In this document: positions 6,447-9,710 of the stretch, piece after piece
Position numbering within the stretch: position 1 is the first letter of the stretch
Layout of the letters: the number at the start of each line of letters is the position of its first letter
Assembly (NCBI GenBank): GCA_947476855.1
Contig: CANJSR010000164.1
Span: forward strand, 1-9,710
Origin: Acetobacteraceae bacterium
GTDB lineage: Bacteria; Pseudomonadota; Alphaproteobacteria; Acetobacterales; Acetobacteraceae
Direction: 5' to 3'
DNA: 9,710 nt
Translations under genes and position numbers: made by a program
Notes under the pieces: generated by a model
What the model saw: the letters and a program-made list of their open reading frames with translations, nothing else
Told to the model about the DNA's origin: nothing
The model's database searches: none

Positions 6447-7094
6447 ATGGGCTACTCTGCCTCCATGAACCGCTCCGCCGCCCCCCGGACTCCGCTCCGT
6501 TTCGCCACGTCGCTTGCCTGCTTGGTGCTGGCCGGCGTCGGTTCCCTGTCCGGCCCGGTGCTCGCACAGGGCGGCGGGGCCATTCCCAGCCAAGGACTTG
6601 CCGCGACCACCAATCGGCGCGCGCCCGCCGCGCTGCCGAGCAAGGCGCCCGCGCCACCGGCCTTGCCGGGCGCACAGTCCAGCGGGGCAGCCCCATCCTC
6701 TCGGGTGCCGCTCGACATGCCCCCGACCGAGGCGCTGTTCGACGGCGTCAACCGCGGCGACATCGACGCCGTCCGGGACGCGCTGAGCCGCGGCGCCGAA
6801 CTGAACGCGCAGAACATCCTGGGGATCACGGCGACCGAGCTTGCCATCGACCTCGGGCGGAACGACATCGCCTTCCTGCTGCTGTCGATGCGGAACGCGG
6901 AAAAGCCGCGCGCCGGCCAACGTCAGGGCACGACCCGGACCACTCAGGCGCCCGCGCCACGGCCGGTCCAGCCGACGCAGCGCGTTGCGGTCTCTCGGAA
7001 CCAGCCGACCGTCCAGCGGAGCTTCCCCAACGACCCTGGCACGCCCGCGCCGAGCGCCGGGTTCCTGGGCTTCGATGAGCGGCACACCCGCTAG
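6447..7094 (+). CDS. secreted single-ankyrin-repeat protein
   Basis: A 215-residue exported protein of unknown function. The N-terminus has arginines and a hydrophobic core (ATSLACLVLAGVGSL, 20-34), with a likely signal peptidase site after VLA (38-40). A proline/alanine-rich linker follows (about 45-92), then one ankyrin-like unit (about 95-147) with the marks ALFDGVNRGDIDAVRDAL, GAELNAQN and the TATELAIDLGR helix. A second low-complexity tail (150-200) ends in GFLGFDE. One repeat is fewer than a normal ankyrin stack, so it may pair with itself or a partner, or carry degenerate flanking repeats. Two starts are possible: ATG at 6447, or ATG at 6465 (MNRSAAPR), which gives a more usual signal peptide length; neither has a clear Shine-Dalgarno sequence. 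It is divergent from the SMP-30 gene and ends in the CTAG shared with the next gene. Confidence 0.78.
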   Translation: MGYSASMNRSAAPRTPLRFATSLACLVLAGVGSLSGPVLAQGGGAIPSQGLAATTNRRAPAALPSKAPAPPALPGAQSSGAAPSSRVPLDMPPTEALFDGVNRGDIDAVRDALSRGAELNAQNILGITATELAIDLGRNDIAFLLLSMRNAEKPRAGQRQGTTRTTQAPAPRPVQPTQRVAVSRNQPTVQRSFPNDPGTPAPSAGFLGFDERHTR

Positions 7095-7318
7095 AGTCTG
7101 CCCTCCACAAAGGCTCGGCCTTTCTCGGTCGCGAGCACGCACAGCCCCATGCCGTCGATCGTGCGCCTGGTGACCAGGCCGCGATCCACGGCTTCTTCCC
7201 AGACCGGCAGGCGCGGGCAGGATGTTCGCCAGGCGTCGAGCACATCGGCGTAGGACCGGGGCTCCCGCGCGATCCAGGCCACCAGATCACGCACAAGGGG
7301 ATCGAGGGTCTCTGACAT
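7091..7318 (-). CDS. small conserved protein, possibly winged-helix
   Basis: A 75-residue cytoplasmic protein with no membrane segment. The sequence shows LVRDLVAWIAREPRSYADVLDAW, then CPRLPVWEEAVDRGLV, then a short strand pair with GLCVLATEKGRAFV. The order helix, helix, W-x-x-A-x-x-x-G-L-V, beta wing and T-x-x-G-x-x-F resembles a small winged-helix domain of the kind seen as short uncharacterised proteins in Alphaproteobacteria. I do not know its role. GGGAG sits 7 bases before the ATG at 7318, which supports the start. Its TAG stop overlaps that of the convergent ankyrin gene in one CTAG. It lies 98 bases downstream of tRNA-Gln on the same strand and might share its transcript. Confidence 0.75.
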   Translation of the reverse strand: MSETLDPLVRDLVAWIAREPRSYADVLDAWRTSCPRLPVWEEAVDRGLVTRRTIDGMGLCVLATEKGRAFVEGRL

Positions 7319-7416
7319 CGGAATCTCCCTGTCATCAGGAGGAGAGCGTGTCGATGATCGGCGCCGGGGGCAAGTCCAATCAGATCCATGAAGGCTGGAC
7401 CGGTCGGCTGCGAGTT

Positions 7417-7490
7417 TGGCTGGGGGACCTGGATTCGAACCAAGGATGCCCGGGTCAGAGCCGGGAGTTTTACCGCTAAACTATCCCCCA
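7417..7490 (-). tRNA. tRNA-Gln(CTG)
   Basis: Read on the minus strand, the 74 bases fold into a full cloverleaf. The acceptor stem is TGGGGGA/TCCCCCA, and its U1-A72 pair is typical of glutamine tRNAs. The D arm is GTTT-AGCGGTA-AAAC. The anticodon arm is CCCGG-CTCTGAC-CCGGG, with anticodon CTG reading CAG. The variable loop has 4 bases, and the T arm is CTTGG-TTCGAAT-CCAGG with one T-G pair. The discriminator is G and the CCA end is encoded. It lies between the rhamnose genes and the 75-residue protein gene. Confidence 0.97.
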
Positions 7491-7506
7491 TTGGGCGCGG
7501 GAGCGC

Positions 7507-7535
7507 GAGTTAGCACGGGCGACAGGGAACCGCAA
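7507..7535 (-). promoter_or_regulatory. possible tRNA-Gln promoter
   Basis: On the minus strand TTGCGG (7535-7530) is followed after 17 bases by TAACTC (7512-7507), 16 bases before the first tRNA base. A run of G and C follows the -10 box directly, as in stringently controlled stable-RNA promoters. The -10 match is poor, so this rests mainly on position. Confidence 0.35.
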
Positions 7536-7537
7536 CC

Positions 7538-7567
7538 GACAGGATGCGTTTTCCCCGTAATCCTGTC
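7538..7567 (-). terminator. inverted repeat overlapping the rfbD stop
   Basis: Bases 7538-7545 (gacaggat) and 7560-7567 (atcctgtc) are perfect 8-base inverted repeats with a 14-base spacer. The upstream arm includes part of the rfbD TGA (7568-7566). It probably forms the 3' end of the rhamnose gene message before the tRNA gene. There is no T tract and the loop is long, so it may act to stabilise the 3' end more than as an intrinsic terminator. Confidence 0.45.
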
Positions 7568-8447
7568 AGCGCCCCGCCGCGAAGACCGCATCCACCGTCC
7601 GGGCCACGCTGTCGCGCCACGCCGGCAGTCGGACCCCGAACACCGCTTCCAGCCGCCCGCAATCGAGGCGGGAGTTCGCGGGCCGCTTCGCCGGGGTCGG
7701 ATAGGCGGAGGTGGGGATCGGCTCCACCACCGGGACCTTGGCGCCGTGCCGCTGGGCTTCCTGGAAGATGGCACGGGCGAAGTCGCACCAGGTGGTCTCT
7801 CCGGTACCGGCCGCGTGGTAGACGCCGCCGTAGCGGTCGTTCCAGCCGTCCTGGGCGATACGGGCGGCGATGGCCAGGATCGCCGCGGCCAGGTCGTCCG
7901 CGGCCGTCGGGCAACCATGCTGGTCCGCGACCACGGTCAGCTTGTCGCGCGTCCTGCCCAGGTTCAGCATCGTCAGCAGGAAGTTCTTGCCGATCGGGCC
8001 ATAGACCCAGGCAGTGCGCAGGATGATCGCATGCGCGCCGGAGGACAGGACGGCCTGCTCTCCAGCCAGCTTGCTCGCGCCATAGACGCCCTGCGGCCCG
8101 GTCGGATCCGTCTCGACATAGGGCGCGGACTTGGTGCCGTCGAAGACATAGTCGGTGGAGACATGGATCAGCGGCACGCCCGCCGCGGCGCAAAGCCGAG
8201 CGAGTTCGGCGGGACCGTCGCGGTTGGCGCGATAGGCGGCGTCGGCGTCGGATTCAGCTGTATCAACGGCCGTATAGGCAGCCGCGTTCACGACCAAAGA
8301 CGGGCTGACGGCGCGGAAGCAGGCGGCGATCGTCTCCGGCCGGTCGAAATCGAAGTCGGGCCGGCCGACGCGGCGGACGGACGGGGCCGAGGACAAGGCG
8401 GTGGCAAGCTGCCCGGCGCCGCCGGTGACCAGGATGGGACCGGTCAT
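7566..8447 (-). CDS. rfbD: dTDP-4-dehydrorhamnose reductase
   Basis: Last enzyme of dTDP-L-rhamnose synthesis: it reduces dTDP-4-dehydro-L-rhamnose with NAD(P)H in the cytoplasm. The 293 residues match the family length. Visible: the Rossmann motif ILVTGGAGQLA (5-15), VNAAAYTAVDTAE (53-65), the catalytic STDYVFDG (97-104), YGASK (Y122, K126) with LAGE, RTAWVYG (144-150), GCPTAADDLA (178-187) and KRPANSRLDC (254-263). I chose the ATG at 8447 because it begins one base after the rfbC stop and goes straight into the first beta strand. An ATG at 8468 would add 7 residues and overlap rfbC; neither start has a clear Shine-Dalgarno sequence. It is the third gene of an rfbA-rfbC-rfbD run, with an inverted repeat at its stop. 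Confidence 0.95.
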   Translation of the reverse strand: MTGPILVTGGAGQLATALSSAPSVRRVGRPDFDFDRPETIAACFRAVSPSLVVNAAAYTAVDTAESDADAAYRANRDGPAELARLCAAAGVPLIHVSTDYVFDGTKSAPYVETDPTGPQGVYGASKLAGEQAVLSSGAHAIILRTAWVYGPIGKNFLLTMLNLGRTRDKLTVVADQHGCPTAADDLAAAILAIAARIAQDGWNDRYGGVYHAAGTGETTWCDFARAIFQEAQRHGAKVPVVEPIPTSAYPTPAKRPANSRLDCGRLEAVFGVRLPAWRDSVARTVDAVFAAGR

Positions 8448-8448
8448 C

Positions 8449-9006
8449 TCAGGCCCGGAACCAGACATCGCAGTCGCGCAGCAGCGGCAGAACCTGGTCC
8501 TTGTCGGACAGGATCGCCTGATCCGGGGGGATTGGCCATTGCACCGCCAGGTCGGGATCGTTCCAGATCACGCCGCGTTCGGCCGCCTTATCGTAGGGGC
8601 CGGTGACCTTGTAGATGACCTCGGTGTCGGCCTCGAGCGTGCAATAGCCGTGCAGGAACCCAACCGGCACCCAAAGCTGCGACCAGTTCTCGGCGCTCAG
8701 GACCGCGCCGACATGCTGGCCGTAGGTCGGCGATCCGTGGCGGACATCGACGGCCACATCCCAGATCGCGCCGCGCACGACGCGCACGAGCTTGCCCTGG
8801 GCGTTCGGCCCGACCTGCAAATGCAGGCCGCGCACGACATAGCGATCGGTCGAGACGGCATGGTTGTCCTGGATGAACGGACCGGGGATGCCGATGTCGG
8901 CGTATTGCGCCTGTTTCCAGGTTTCCGAGAAAAAGCCGCGCGGATCGCGGAAGCGCGGCGGCGTCAGCAGGATGACGTCGGGGATGGCGAGGCGTTCGAC
9001 CTTCAC
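8449..9006 (-). CDS. rfbC: dTDP-4-dehydrorhamnose 3,5-epimerase
   Basis: Converts dTDP-4-dehydro-6-deoxyglucose to dTDP-4-dehydro-L-rhamnose; a cupin-fold cytoplasmic enzyme that acts as a dimer. The 185 residues fit the family. Motifs: PRGFFSETW (22-30), VVRGLHLQ (57-64) with the catalytic His62, QGKLVRVVRGAIWDVAVDVR (70-89), SPTYGQHV (92-99), WVPVGFLHGY (112-121), IYKVT with the active-site Tyr132, and AILSDKD with Asp168. The start is a GTG at 9006, which overlaps the rfbA TGA (GTGA) and has GGAG 7 bases upstream. Translation is likely coupled to rfbA. Confidence 0.96.
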   Translation of the reverse strand: MKVERLAIPDVILLTPPRFRDPRGFFSETWKQAQYADIGIPGPFIQDNHAVSTDRYVVRGLHLQVGPNAQGKLVRVVRGAIWDVAVDVRHGSPTYGQHVGAVLSAENWSQLWVPVGFLHGYCTLEADTEVIYKVTGPYDKAAERGVIWNDPDLAVQWPIPPDQAILSDKDQVLPLLRDCDVWFRA

Positions 9007-9710
9007 TCGTGCTCTCCATCGGCCAGATCGAGCAGGACACTGCCCAGTTCGGTCTTGCCCAGGCGCTGAGCCTGTTCGCGCAACTGGTCGGCGGTGATGT
9101 AGCCCATGCGGAAGGCGACTTCCTCCGGGCAGCCAACGAGCATGCCGGTGCGGCTTTGGATGGTCTGCACGAAGGTCGCGGCCTGCAGAAGGCTGTCCGG
9201 CGTGCCGGCGTCGAGCCAGGCGCAGCCGCGCGACAGTTTCTCAACGTTCAGGGTGCCGGCCTCAAGGTAGACGCGGTTGAGGTCGGTGATTTCCAGTTCT
9301 CCGCGGGGGGAGGGCTTGATCGCCCGGGCGATGTCGGTGACCTGCTTGTCATAGAAGTACAGCCCCGTGACGGCCCAGTTGGACAAGGGCTGCGACGGCT
9401 TTTCGACGATGGTCGTGGCCACGCCGGTCTGGTCGAAGGAGACCACGCCATAGCGTTCCGGGTCGCGCACCTGATACGCGAAGACGGTCGCACCGCTTTC
9501 CCGGGCCGCGGCGCCACGCAGCAGGCGGGACAGATGATCGGCGTGGATCAGGTTGTCGCCGAGCGCGAGGGCGCAGGGCTCGCCGCCGATCCAGTCGGCG
9601 CCGATATGGAAGGCCTGGGCGATGCCCTCGGGCTTGGGCTGCACCGCGTATTCGAACTTCATGCCCAGGCGCGCGCCGTCGCCCAGCAGGCGGCGGAACT
9701 GCGGCAGATC
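9003..9710 (-). CDS. rfbA: glucose-1-phosphate thymidylyltransferase, N-terminus cut off
   Basis: First enzyme of the dTDP-L-rhamnose pathway: it joins glucose-1-phosphate and dTTP. The frame stays open to the right window edge, giving 235 residues of about 290. The missing N-terminal 55 or so carry the GxGTRL nucleotide-binding loop. The visible part begins DLPQFRRLLGDGARLG, typical of RmlA just after that loop; the ATG at 9662 is internal. Further marks: VQPKPEGIAQAF, GDNLIHADHL, VRDPERYGVVSFD, VEKPSQPLSNWAVTGLYFYD, GELEITDLNRVYLE and WLDAGTPDSLL. The TGA overlaps the rfbC GTG. The dehydratase gene rfbB is not in view and may lie further right. Confidence 0.96.
   Translation of the reverse strand, partial: DLPQFRRLLGDGARLGMKFEYAVQPKPEGIAQAFHIGADWIGGEPCALALGDNLIHADHLSRLLRGAAARESGATVFAYQVRDPERYGVVSFDQTGVATTIVEKPSQPLSNWAVTGLYFYDKQVTDIARAIKPSPRGELEITDLNRVYLEAGTLNVEKLSRGCAWLDAGTPDSLLQAATFVQTIQSRTGMLVGCPEEVAFRMGYITADQLREQAQRLGKTELGSVLLDLADGEHE

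Noticed and set aside
7393..7410. Palindrome GACCGGTC flanked by two GGCTG copies just downstream of tRNA-Gln, considered as a tRNA terminator or att site
   Set aside because: The core is only 8 bases with no loop, there is no T tract, and no integrase or duplicated tRNA end is nearby.
7417..7490. tRNA-Gln as a possible integration site for a mobile element
   Set aside because: No integrase, no repeated tRNA 3' end and no change in gene character on either side within the window.
7416..8606. A 396-codon open frame on the + strand
   Set aside because: It runs through the tRNA-Gln gene and antisense to rfbD and rfbC, which are certain. No domain is seen.

Overview
The window reads as ordinary chromosomal DNA from a high-GC alphaproteobacterium. 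Acetobacteraceae (Roseomonas-like) is my best guess, from the Bug/TctC-type solute-binding protein, the small proline/alanine-rich secreted ankyrin protein and the GC-rich codon use. This is inference from gene content only. There is no CRISPR array, insertion sequence, phage gene or rRNA, and no gene-free stretch over 300 bases.

Layout. (1) 2-682, + strand: 3' part of a tripartite tricarboxylate transporter (TTT) solute-binding protein, cut by the window edge. A GC-rich hairpin at 705-724 separates it from the convergent next unit. (2) 733-5277, - strand: a tightly packed dpp/opp-type ABC transporter operon read right to left (permease B, permease C, ATPase D, ATPase F, joined by 1- and 4-base stop/start overlaps), followed after 63 bases by a ThuA-like protein. 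No periplasmic binding protein accompanies it. (3) 5416-6321, - strand: an SMP-30/gluconolactonase-family protein, with a strong hairpin just after its stop. (4) 6447-7094, + strand: a secreted single-ankyrin protein. It converges on a 75-residue conserved small protein (7091-7318, -), and the two stop codons share one CTAG. (5) 7417-7490, - strand: tRNA-Gln(CTG). (6) 7566-9710, - strand: dTDP-L-rhamnose genes in the order rfbA (cut by the right edge), rfbC, rfbD, with coupled starts.

How they fit together. The transporter, ThuA-like protein and SMP-30 lactonase may form an uptake and catabolism module for a sugar-like or lactone-forming substrate. This is inferred from neighbourhood; dpp-type transporters carry peptides, nickel or oligosaccharides, and the sequence does not decide which. 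The rfb genes make dTDP-L-rhamnose for surface polysaccharide. I did not find a clearly new system. The least ordinary element is the binding-protein-less dpp operon tied to ThuA and SMP-30, with a perfect inverted repeat in its promoter region.
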